Below are positions 32,608 to 42,975 of a stretch of 64,000 nucleotides of DNA, in pieces. Within the stretch, counting starts at the first letter, position 1; each line of letters begins with the position of its first letter. The translations under genes were made by a program, and so were the position numbers. Source of the DNA: Manihot esculenta (lineage: Eukaryota > Streptophyta > Magnoliopsida > Malpighiales > Euphorbiaceae); contig NC_035173.2 of the NCBI RefSeq assembly GCF_001659605.2, forward strand, positions 11,594,835 to 11,658,834, written 5' to 3'. Under the pieces are notes generated by a model. The model did no database searches. It saw only the letters and a program-made list of their open reading frames with translations, and was not told where the DNA came from.

Positions 32608-35088
32608 TGTAACAGCCCGCATCTCCGGACCGCCACCGGCGCTAGGATCCAGATCGACTTAAGGCCGCCGGGACCCGTAGCAAGCCACTAGACATGCTAA
32701 ACTTCGGGTCTAATCCCATACATGATCAAACTTTTCTTGAAAACTTAAGCTTTTGTTTCAGAAAATCCTTTAAACTTGTTTTCCTTACCTCCGCTTGACC
32801 TATGCATGAAAACATAGAACCTCATACCAGATGGGTCATCAAGCTTGCTTTAAAACCATGTCCGCTTTGGGTCAAGGGATTGAAACCCTTTCTTCCCTCA
32901 CGGGCCATTCAAATCTCATAACATTAAAACATTTCACATCATGAAAACCTTTAACTCTTTAACATCAAGACATTTTCTTAAGATCATGTAAACCAAGGGA
33001 TCAACCAACTCTAGGGTCAAGCACAACTCTATACATCCCATGACAGACTATACTTTCCATCCTCTAGCTTTTCATTAACTCTTTACATACATCATCATAT
33101 CATATCCTTTATATACATCATGTCCACTACTATACTATTCAAGCATACAAAACATAACATCTCTTTATATCCAGCTTACTTAACATATACATGCTTTTTC
33201 CTGTACATAAACTAAGCTATACTATTACATCAAAACACGGCAACCCATGCTTAAACTCTGCTTTCCCCATAGCTTACTCTTACTTACTCTGGCTTAATTT
33301 AGCTCTGGCCCTGCAAAACTGGGGTTAAGGGAAAGGGATGAGCTACAAGAGCCCAGTGAGTAGAAACAGATAAAACAGTTCATTCATTCATTACATGCTT
33401 TCATGATATGTGTCACAGCACAAACATTTCACATCTCGGATTAGACATGACCCAGGACTCCCTCTGTCGGTGCCCGGCCCCTAAAGGAGCTCTCACAAGC
33501 ACTACATGCTCTAGTGCCCGGCCCCCTTCTATGGAGCTCTCACAGGTCTTATCTAGGCATAACAGATTCGCGGGCTACTGAAGTCGCCTTGGTCCAATCG
33601 ACAATAACAATAAATGATGCAATGCAACATATTCGTGTCTCTGATGCAAAGCAACCTAGTATCACATGGCATTCATGATGCGTGTCTTATGCTCATACTG
33701 TCATTACCTTTAAACATCAATTTAAAACATGCAAAGTTAGTTCTACTCGCCTGAAGCCACTGCTCAGCTAACTCTACTAGGCCAACTAGCACTGAAGCTA
33801 GACACCTCGATGTCTCAGGTCCGATCCTACACAGATGGACTCACATGAGGTACCAAACAACTCTAACATAGACATAAACATCTCCCCAAAAACCCCCCTA
33901 AAACATCCTCAAAACATGCATAGAACATACTCATGAAAAGGCTGGACAGGGCACTTTCGGCGGCACTTTCGGCGGCCGAAGGTCCCTTCCAGAGACGAAC
34001 CTCAAGCATGTTCGGCGGCACCTTTGGCGGCCGAACCCTCTCTCCAGATCCGAAAGTCAGGCTCCTTCGGCGGCACCTTCGGCGGCCGAAAGTCTGCTCC
34101 AGATCCGAAACTCAACTTTCGGGGGTAAGGTTAGGCGGCCAAACCATGCATCCACAGGCAGGTTCGGCGGCCGAAACTACCTTCGGCGGCCGAACCTGAG
34201 TTCATCAGAACTCAGCCTCTCGAGCATACCAGCCTCCCAACCCCCCAAAACCAACCTCAACCTCACATACTCTCTCCCAAACATGCATACACACTCCCAC
34301 AAGCATAAAGGAGCAAGGAAACTAGCTTAAACCTACCAACACAACACCACATAACATACATTGGGCATAAACCCACAAAAACCTATACATGCATAACTAC
34401 CCATACATAAACATTAAAACTTCATAAAACTTATTTAAAACTTCATTAAACCATAAAGGAAAACCAAGATCTACACTTACCTCTTGAAGATCGAGGGTTG
34501 GTGCAATCCTTAACTCGGAGGTGTGGAGGATCCAAGCTCCAAAAGCCTCCAAGCTCCCAAAACTTGATTTAAGCTTAAAACTCTTCAAAACAAACGTAAA
34601 ACTCATGAAAACTTGAGGGATGGGTAGAGAAAGCATGAAAACGACCAAAGGAAGGCAAAAACTCACCTGAGCTCGGGAATGGGGAGAAAACTCGCCCATT
34701 TCCGATCTGAGGGCCCTTTATAGGTGGCCTGGTCAAAGACCTTCGGCAACCTAACATGCCCCCTAAACTCATGCATGTTCGGCGGCCGAACTTGAGGTTC
34801 GGCGGCCGAACCTTGGCTCATTCAAACAAGACTTTCGGAGGCCAAAAGTGCTCCCGAAACCTTTCCATGTTCGGCGGCCGAACTTCACCTTCGGCGGCCG
34901 AACCTGGCAAAAGCCTCCTTGGTCTTTTCTCTTCAAAACTCAAAACATTTCTTTTACAACTATAAAACACTTAAAACCATTTTAGAAAACCTTTCCTTAA
35001 CTCTTGCTATACCCCTCAAAAAGGATCCGACATCCGAAACTCCACCGAACGGTAGGAATTCCGATGTCTGAACGAGCGGGGTCTTACA
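32608..35088 (-). mobile_element. A5: solo LTR of a diverged family A subgroup
   Basis: 2481 bp. On the plus strand it starts TGTAACAGCCCGC and ends GGTCTTACA, with flanks CCTTC (32603-32607) and CTTTC (35089-35093), a target duplication with one mismatch. It shares the A layout: acceptor-like sequence near 33313-33330, palindrome array near 33955-34200, donor-like CTTACCTCTTGAAG near 34477, TATAAAGGG on the minus strand near 34713, U3 array near 34775-34905. Its sequence is clearly diverged, so it represents a separate subfamily. Confidence 0.88.
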
Positions 35089-35389
35089 CTTTCGTTGTAT
35101 GTCCATGGTCTAAATGAAAATGACAGTACTTAGTCCTGTCTCATTTTTCAGCTCATTTAGGGTTGAGCTCGAGAGGCCACCTGATCTTCTTGTTATTTTT
35201 CCTAATCCACATTAGAATATGCATTCGTAAGTTGTTCAATGGGGTATATTCCTTATACTTACCTCAGCTATTCCTACCTTGGGAGATTGGATAACTTCTG
35301 TGGTTTCCCTCATATCCTTACTTCTCTGACTGACATTGCTTCTGACCCGTCCTTTTTTGTTTTCTTCCTATCCTTCCTGGCACCTTTGG
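35089..35389 (-). other. Decayed Tat-like sequence (E), segment 2
   Basis: Lies between solo LTRs A5 and C and is continuous with 32083-32607 and 36693 on when both are removed. No intact reading frame; no recognised domain on its own. Confidence 0.35.
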
Positions 35390-36692
35390 TGATGAATTGC
35401 AAAACTTACCACTTTTTCTATATTAAATTCCACAATTTTGCTATGATTTTGATATAAACAATTGGCTTTTTACTTGGATTTTGATTTTGAACAGGTTTTT
35501 AGTTGAAAATGTGAAAAGAAACTAAAAGAAATTATTTTCGAGCTATTTTTTTTTAGAAGGTACAACCTTGCCCAAGGGTGTGACTCAACCTCAACGAACA
35601 GATTGCAGGATTTCTGTTTTGCCAACTGTATAAAGTTTAGAATTGCTTCAGATAGTTGCAAATACAATCAAATTAAGACTAAAATAACAATTATAATAGT
35701 AGTAGTAGACTTATATATTTCTTTCTAAATTTTAAATAATTATTTTTTTGTTTGGGAAAAACCTATATAAAGGCTATTTTAAAAGTAGGAAGGATATCTC
35801 CACATACATCCTCTCTACACACATCTTCTCTTCTCCCCATTCTCTTCTTTTCAGTTTCTCTCTAACCGAACCCCTTTCTCCTCTTCTTCTTCTTTTTTTT
35901 TTTTTTGCAATTTTATTACGGCTCTTAGTTGCTAAATACTTTTTTTCAGTTGAAGGTTAATCAATTTGAGGTTTATTTATGTTGTGAGATTTATTCTTAA
36001 TTTCTATTCATCTTAATTTCTGTTTACGAGGAACCCCACCTCCATTGTTGTCTTTTTAGAAATTCAAGAGGTCTATTGAATCTCCTAGATAGACAACATA
36101 CTGCTAATTAACTCAAGTAAATATGTAATTATTTAATTAGGTTAATATAAATAGCAATTAGCATATCTATTTATATTAAGAAAATGATTGATTTGGTTTA
36201 AACAACTCACTTGCAATTGTTGATCAAGTTTGAGTTCTTCTCTTCTTATAGTGATTAATTAATTAAATCTACACATTTGACGGGGTTATTAATTAATTAA
36301 AAATTAATTAAGCGCTATGTGGATCAATTTAATCTTAAGAAATAATTAGTGAAATTCACTTATTTGAAAACTATAATCAAATAATGGACAATTAAATGAA
36401 CCATCTTTTGAATCAATGATCAACTGCAAACCTCTCAACTTATTTTTTTATTTGATTCTTTATTTCATCATCCAATCGCATTATTCTTTAGTCTTTCTTA
36501 AAAATAACTTCTTCAATAGAAATTTTCTTCTTCTCTCTTTTGTTTTAAATAGTTCTTTTTTTTTCTCACTTGTCATAAAAATTAAATAATTTTATAATCT
36601 CTGTGGGATCGACACTCATTCACCCTATCTACAAGAACTATTCAATCAGGAAAAGAGGAATCAGTTTTAATTGACGGATTCGACACCCGTCA
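35390..36692 (+). mobile_element. C: complete solo LTR of an unrelated family
   Basis: 1303 bp, starting TGATGAATTGC and ending GACACCCGTCA, flanked by the exact 5-bp duplication TTTGG (35385-35389 and 36693-36697). Plus orientation follows from TATATAAA at 35764-35771 and from the U5-like phrase CTCTGTGGGATCGACACTC (about 36599), common in the LTRs of Ty3/gypsy Tat/Athila relatives. AT-rich, without the TTCGGC palindromes. No coding sequence. Confidence 0.9.
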
Positions 36693-37494
36693 TTTGGGCA
36701 GCCCATACCAGCTTCAAGTCTACGTCCTTGGGAACATCATCTGATGGCTCCTCTTCCTCGAACTTGTCCTTCCCTTTGGACTGAGTCTGGATTGCCTCTG
36801 TCTGAGTCCTTGAGGTCTTTATGGGAACTTCCTCCATCTCCTTGGGATATGGAAAACCTCTTCCTGAACTTTCTATTCCTCGAAAATAACCTGCAACCTT
36901 CTGGCATGCTGGAGCATTTACTCAATACTCAGATTGTTGAAATCTACCTCGTTGACAATAGGAGGTTTATTTTGTCCACTACCAGGAGTGAAAGAAATGA
37001 TAAACATCCTCATTGATAGCAACCTTAGCAGCAGCTCATGAACTATCGGTCATTTCTAAAGATAAAAGAGAGATTTGAGTAGTGTGCTGTGATTGGCTAA
37101 ACCTAAAAGGAAGAGAATGTGATGTGGTGGTGGGTGTCCCCGGCAGCCACTTTGATGCTTAAGTCAGTGTAATGAAGAATGGAGAGAATGCAATGAATTA
37201 CTTAAAATTTGAGTAGTGTTCCAGAATAGCATGCCTTTATCTCTGTGATCATTTCCTTTTTATACTGTAAGAAGATGGATATAAATATAGTATTTTCTGA
37301 TAATCTGACAATGATGTGGCCGACTCATTGGTAAAGGATCTTCACCGGCTAATTGGTTGGGAATCCCGTGATCGAAAACGTGAAGGGGATCTGCTAGATT
37401 ATAGATGTTAATGGTAACTTTCTTATGAAACCTCACCCTGAAGTTATGAGGGCAAGTCTTGTTCGATCTGAGGCCGACTTGCCCTGAAGCGCTC
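36693..37494 (-). other. Decayed Tat-like element (E), LTR end and gag-like part
   Basis: The minus strand has TATAAAAAGG (37255-37264), then about 80-100 bp on the phrase ACTGACTTAAGCATCAAAGT (around 37150-37172), a form of the ACTTGAGCGTCGGAGTG signature of Tat-like LTRs, then GGCTGCCGGGGACACCC. Downstream is a stop-ridden reading frame (traces FNNLSIE, MLQHARRLQVIF) that resembles a retrotransposon gag. B-IV is inserted at 37494. The internal part continues leftwards through 35389 and 32607. Confidence 0.5.
37255..37264 (-). promoter_or_regulatory. TATA box of the E LTR
   Basis: TATAAAAAGG on the minus strand, upstream of the Tat-like R/U5 signature. Likely the relic promoter of element E. 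Confidence 0.5.
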
Positions 37495-39047
37495 TGACGC
37501 GCAGTTGTCGAAACTGGTCAAAAATAACCTTTCTGGTTATCAATAATCTTACAACTGTAGACAGTGGTGAAAGGATCGAATCTATAGGGAATTGAAAACT
37601 TACCTATCTTCCTTGTTAAGACTAAGAGAATTAACTGAAAGTAAAGAAACTGAAAGCAAAATAAAAATAAAATGCAATAAAAGTAAAAAGGGGGGTTTTG
37701 AGATTGATTTAATAGATCTAATACTGAAAGCAATAAAAGAAGGTGAATAATAAAAATAAAGAGAAATCAATAATAAGAAAGCTCTAGTTGAAGAATTGGA
37801 TCCACTTCAATTGTTGGGATTGATAATTGAATCTTAGGTTCTTTTGACTGATTCAATAGATTAGTTATGGAAATGGAAGACGCTTCTCACCACCATGTCT
37901 CTCCTTAATCATAAACCAATTAGGGAACGTCCTCTAATTAATCACTAATTAACAAGTTGCCAAGGAATGTCCTTGGGCCTTAGGCATCAAAACAACTGTC
38001 AATTGCATTAAGAAATAGAGATATCTAATCCTAGCTACCCAAATGCATGGTGATATTGCTAGATTATGCAACTTCCTTAGTTTTTACACCAAGTGTTCTT
38101 GTGTTTGAACAATCCAAGCAATTACAGACTCAAAATTATTCAAACTAACAATATATTACCTTGCAATCAAGAATCAACTGGCCACATTGATCAAAATAAC
38201 AAAGCAATAATGGAATCAAGCATGAAATTGCACAAATATTGAATAACCAAAAGATGAACAATATATGATCAGGTCTCCCAATCCATAAATCAACCAAAGT
38301 TTCACCTAATCTTGAATTAGAATAAAAGGTTTCAGCCACTCATGGTTGAAACAAAACAGAAAATAAAAGAAAGGTAGAAGAAGAGATGGTGCCACTTGCA
38401 ATCCCATATGTGTATCCAAGGGAGAGTAGAAAAATTATGGGGAGGCTCCTTATGTGCCTTTTTATAGTTGAAAGTGTTGCCCTAGGTCCTTACTTGCTGC
38501 CCAAGTTGAATTCTTGGCTGCCCAAGTGCTGCCCATGCCGCCTATATCTTGCATTGATGAGGTGGAGCCTCTCTTTTAAATTTTGAATTTTGAATGTGCA
38601 AGACTTGAGGTGGCATGTGTGACTTCTTTGGCTTCTTTGACAAGCTGAATTTGAATTTCAAATTTGAATGTGCATCTTCTAAAGATTTGGCTTCTTTAAT
38701 AAGGAAAAGGATTCTTGAAGATCTTGAATTTCAAACTGCTCTGCAGACTGCACTTTCCTTATTTAGCACTTTCCTTAATGAGCTGAATCTTGAATTTGAA
38801 TTTTGAATTCTCTTAAGGATTTGAAATTTGAATTTCAAATTACTTTCCTTATTTGGCTCCTTTCAAGTTGCATTTGGCATGCTTGCTCTCCTTTGCTCCA
38901 TTTTAGGCAGTTTTAGGGGCATTTTCACCAAATTGTCTCTTTACACTATTTTCTGCAGAATAAGATTAAAATCACAAAATTAGGCAAAGAAAGTGTAAAT
39001 TAACATCAATAACATCATGATAATATGGTCTAAATTATGCTCTATCA
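37495..39047 (-). repeat. B-IV 3' LTR (left)
   Basis: 1553 bp, pairing with 42976-44544. Carries the GGTTTCAGCCACTCATGGTT stem-loop near 38330-38352 (one arm mutated), a minus-strand TATAAAAAGG near 38458-38467, and AT-rich palindromes near 38575-38850 in the U3. Confidence 0.93.
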
Positions 39048-40030
39048 AATACCCCCACACCTAGCCTTTTGGTTGTCCTCAAGCAAATAAACTTAGTCAA
39101 ACAAGCTCTCTTTGCTACTTGATCCTTTATTTCCACTTAAACTCTTACTCTAGATACTTACTTTGAATCATTGTAGTGAAGAATGTATGCATCAAGGTTA
39201 CTCACCTTCTTTCCTTGTCTCCCTTTACCTACCATGGCTAGTATTTTTTTCCTCAAGAGAGAGATTACACATGTACATATTATTTGTTCAATTAAGACTC
39301 TTTCTAGCTTTCAGAGTGATTTGCTCTTACCTTGAAGTACTACATTCAGCCTTTTGCACTTAAATCTTGCTTGAAAAAGTCACCAACCTATTGATGTGAA
39401 GGTATATATTTTTAGTTGGTCACCTGTCCAAGTGGCTACTAGCTCTGTTCATAGTTTTTCAACCATTGGAACAGTTTTCAATTCATGAAGTCTAAGCCTT
39501 TGCCGAATTTCTTATCTCAATGGAAATCAACACCAATTGCTAAAACAAGTCATGTTAAGTTCATTCACACATCTTTCAATTCATTCTCTCTAATGAGTAA
39601 CATATATTTTTCACCATGGCAAGCTCAAAGATTCAATTCAAAAGGAAATTCCCAAATATGAATACAACTCACTGCAATTGATTCAACTTAAGTTTAAAGA
39701 GTAATCACATCAATGGGTTCATGGAAAGAAAGCTCATCCAACATAGTCTATGAGTTTGAGTAAAGCAAATTAAAACACAAAAAAGAAAAAAAAATTGTGG
39801 CTAAAGTGTGTGTTATTGAAAGCAAAAATGAAAAAAATTCAAACTGTGGCTATTCAAACCAAAAATGAAAGTGGCTATTCAAACTAAAACTGAAAGCAAA
39901 AATAACTAAAAATAAATTCAGAGATATGCACCCCCACATCTAAATCGTGCATTGTCCTCAATGTATAGGAAATATAAAAGATCAAAGGGACTGAGTACTC
40001 CCCTGATGTGGTGTTGCATGGTGCGATCAC
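39048..40030 (-). other. B-IV polypurine tract and 3' untranslated region
   Basis: The polypurine tract adjoins the LTR (minus strand GGTGTGGGGGTATT, about 39048-39061). A second, similar motif lies at about 39929-39944 and is followed by ATTGTCCTCA. The remainder is conserved with B-I and B-II and non-coding. Confidence 0.8.
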
Positions 40031-40546
40031 TTAAGCAGACTGAGAGAGATGGTGTAGTGGAATTTCTTCCACCACTTGCACTGCGAATCCTTCATAGTAT
40101 GGTTTCATATATGGTTCCTCCCAAACATCATGTTTTGCATTCTTCTTGATTTTTTCTTTTGTGTGCTTGGGCCTATCAAAGGGGAAGTTGCTTTCTACAC
40201 ATTCAGGAGGTTGCCACATTGAGAGCTTCTGTTTGGGCATACGAGATTCTGCCTTATCTGGTGGCTTGGGCAGAAAGTGTTTCTCATGCTCCTTTGCTTT
40301 GGGCGATTGAAATTCCATTTGTTCCTTATGCGCATGGGCTGTTTGCGTTGGCTGTCTGGCTGAACTGGATTCTCCCTTTTCCATTTGCGCAAGACCTATT
40401 TGAAAAGGGTGTATCGCATGACTGTACTGCGGTTCAAGCTGAAGGGGCGCGCTTGGAATGCCCTCTGTCTGTGCAAGGTTCTTCTGCGAACTAATCTGAA
40501 GAGGTGCGATTGGTTTCTGTTCTTCCTGCGGTTGTCTGTAGCTCAT
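40031..40546 (-). CDS. B-IV downstream ORF, unknown function
   Basis: 171 codons, rich in Q, P, E and K, with no recognised domain. It starts MSYRQPQEEQKPIAPLQ, shared with the linker of B-II, and contains QTAHAHKEQMEFQSPK and LPKPPDKAE, shared with B-I. The C-terminal part (DVWEEPYMKPYYEGFAVQVV) has no counterpart that I can see in the other copies. In the autonomous relative this region lies between protease and RT, so the ORF is probably the linker that became the end of the coding region after pol was deleted. Protein expression is not demonstrated. The alternative is a decaying spacer. Confidence 0.5.
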   Translation of the reverse strand: MSYRQPQEEQKPIAPLQISSQKNLAQTEGIPSAPLQLEPQYSHAIHPFQIGLAQMEKGESSSARQPTQTAHAHKEQMEFQSPKAKEHEKHFLPKPPDKAESRMPKQKLSMWQPPECVESNFPFDRPKHTKEKIKKNAKHDVWEEPYMKPYYEGFAVQVVEEIPLHHLSQSA

Positions 40547-40641
40547 CTGCTGGATGCTGTAGACTGTTTCTTTCAGTTCTGGCTCTCATTCCTACAAAGG
40601 TCATTGTTTAGTATATCATCTTGATTCATATAAAAAATTTC

Positions 40642-41271
40642 CTAGCTCAAACAATCAATGATATCTAAACCATAAACATGGGACATATCATTGGGATATT
40701 TCATAGCATCATAAACATTAAATTTAATAACTTTCCCTTCAAATTCCATGGTGAGAGTGCCATCATGCACATCTATCTTGGTTCTGGCTATGCTCAAGAA
40801 AGGACGTCCAAGTAGGATGTTTGAAGTAGTGTTACCATTGTCTTCCTTTGTATCAATCACATAGAAGTCTGCTGGAAAAGCAAGTTCATCTACTTGCACT
40901 AGAACATCTTCTAGAACTCCTTTTGGATACACCAGAAATCTGTCAGCCAATTGAATTACTACTCTTGTGTCTTTTAGTGCACCTGCATTCAAAGAATTAT
41001 AAATAGCAAGAGGCATAACATTAATGGATGCACCTAGATCACACATAGCTTTCTTTATCCCAACATTGCCAATTTTGCAAGAAATAGCAAACATTCCCTT
41101 ATCTTTGCATTTGGTTGGAAGTTCTCTTTTTATCACAGTAGTAACAACCTCACCTACACTTACTTTTTCTCTCTCGGCAAGCTTCCTTCTGTTGGTACAC
41201 AGTTCTTTTAGAAATTTTGCGTACCGGGAAATCTGTTTCATAGCATCTAACAGAGGTATGTTGATTTCCAC
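40642..41271 (-). CDS. B-IV gag C-terminal tail and aspartic protease
   Basis: 209 codons, open. The first part (RYAKFLKELCTNRRKLAE, KRELPTKCKDKGMFAISC) precedes the protease active-site region KKAMCDLGASINVMPLAIYN, a D-L-G-A-S variant of the retroviral-type D-S/T-G motif. NILLGRPFLSIARTKIDVHDG is the second conserved block. It ends YGLDIIDCLS. It is the best preserved family B protease in the window. It is in the same frame as the 41452-41790 gag segment, with one stop between (41452). Confidence 0.75.
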   Translation of the reverse strand: MEINIPLLDAMKQISRYAKFLKELCTNRRKLAEREKVSVGEVVTTVIKRELPTKCKDKGMFAISCKIGNVGIKKAMCDLGASINVMPLAIYNSLNAGALKDTRVVIQLADRFLVYPKGVLEDVLVQVDELAFPADFYVIDTKEDNGNTTSNILLGRPFLSIARTKIDVHDGTLTMEFEGKVIKFNVYDAMKYPNDMSHVYGLDIIDCLS

Positions 41272-41451
41272 TTTCCTGAAGGTCTTAAGGATCTCCTTTT
41301 CTTCTTTTTCTTTTTGTGTCCTTTCAAATCTTTTTGGAAAAGGAGGTGGAATTTTGAAACTTACCTGTTGATTTGCATTTGGCTGTTGAACCGGTTCGGA
41401 CTGCTCATTCAGCTTGAAGAGGTGGTGCGTTGGAAGGTTTTCTGAAACACT

Positions 41452-42924
41452 TTATTCTTGCGCCCTTGGCTTTTCTTCATCAGATTTGGCATCTTGGAGC
41501 TCTTTCCCACTTCTTAATGTGATAGCACTCACATTCTGTCTAGGATTAGTTTCAGTTTGGGAAGGTAGCTTACCTTGGGATTCAGACTTGCTCATAGATT
41601 TGGCCATCTGTCCCACCTGTTGTTGGAGAGTTTGCACAGAGTTTGCCAAAGTCTCTATCATCTTCTCAAGGTGCTGGTTGGGCTTGATTTCTTTGATAAT
41701 TCTGATAGCTCTGGTTGTTGTTAGCCCTTCCATAGCTGAAATTGGGGTGGTCTCTCCAACCTGAATTGTATGTGTTAGAATATGGATCATGTCTTACCTG
41801 GATATTGTATCCTCCAATGGCATTCACTTGCTGGCTATCTTCTTGAAGTGTAGGACATTGATCAGATGGGTGTCCTACATATGCACAAATCCCACATAGC
41901 CTAGGTGGCTGGAGTGTTTGAGCCTGCTGAGCTTGACCTATGATAAAATTTTTCATAACAGAGGTCAGTTCAGAAATCTAATAGGAAAGAGTAGATGTAC
42001 TTACCTCATTTGCTTCTCTCTGCAGTTGCTTTTCTTCTCCATATTGCCTAGATGAGGCTGCAAGTGTTGAGATCAACTCTCTCATCTCCCTAGGTGTCTT
42101 ATCTACAATGGAACCTCCACATGCCAAATCAATAAATCTCCTTTCAGATGGTAGCAAACCTCCATAGAATAATTCTATGAGTGACTTGTCTGAGATATCA
42201 TGTTGAGGACAACCTGTACACAATCTTTTGAACCTTTCCCAATAGTCATATAAATCCTCAGATTGTTTTTGCCTAATGCTACTGATCTCTCTCCTTATGC
42301 CAATGGCTTTAGAAGTTGGGAAGTATTTGTTCAGAAAAGCTATTACCATGGCATCCCAAGAAGTGATAGATCCAGGTGGTAAATAAAATAACCAATCCTT
42401 AGCATAATCATAAGGCGAAAAAGGAAAAGCTCTCAATTTAACATGTTCTTCAGTTATGCCTTGCGGCCTCATGGATGAACAGAAAATGTTAAATTCTTTT
42501 AAGTGCTTGTATGGATTTTCATTCTCTAAACCTCTAAATTTAGGGAGTAGATGAATCAAACCTGTTTTGAGTTCAAAAGGAACTGTTAGAGGTGGATAAG
42601 TGATGCAAAGAGGTGCTTGATCACCTATAGGTGCTGCCAACTCTCTCATGGTTCTTTCTCTTGGCACTGGGGCCCTCATGGCTAGATTTTCTTGTATTAA
42701 TTTCCAGCATGGGCAGCAGTTTATACCACATTTTTAGCCATCTCTGTGGCTTGGTGGTGCGATTCAGAGGATTCAGAAGGTTGATCTGCGATGGGGTGCT
42801 CTTCAGTGGGCGATTTGGCTTCAGCTGTCTCCCAAAGCCGAGTTGCTTACTTCCCTAATCTCCTGATTGTACGCTCAATTTCTGGATCATAAGGCAGAGT
42901 TTCCTTATGTCCAGATCTGGTCAT
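41452..42924 (-). pseudogene. gag: B-IV gag
   Basis: Start at 42924 (MTRSGHKETLPYDPEIERTI), followed by a stop (TAA after RRLGK) and a frameshift in the variable N-terminal part. From 42679 the capsid-like domain is open for 233 codons: PLCITYPPLTVPFELKTGLI, KHLKEFNIFCSSMRPQGI, YLPPGSITSWDAM, SSIRQKQSEDLYDYWERFKR, LACGGSIVDKTPREM. After GAG/GTAAGT (about 42004) there is a stop, then 41956-41666 with the CCHC knuckle CGICAYVGHPSDQC. A frameshift near 41700 and a stop at 41452 follow. It packages the RNA in functional relatives; here it is broken at several points. Confidence 0.85.
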
Positions 42925-42952
42925 GAAAGAAAAATAAATCAGTTAAATCAAT

Positions 42953-42970
42953 TCCCTGGCAACGGCGCCA
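42953..42970 (-). other. Primer binding site of B-IV (tRNA-Asp type)
   Basis: The minus strand reads TGGCGCCGTTGCCAGGGA, five bases inside the 5' LTR, one difference from the B-V form. Competent in appearance. Confidence 0.85.
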
Positions 42971-42975
42971 ATTTT

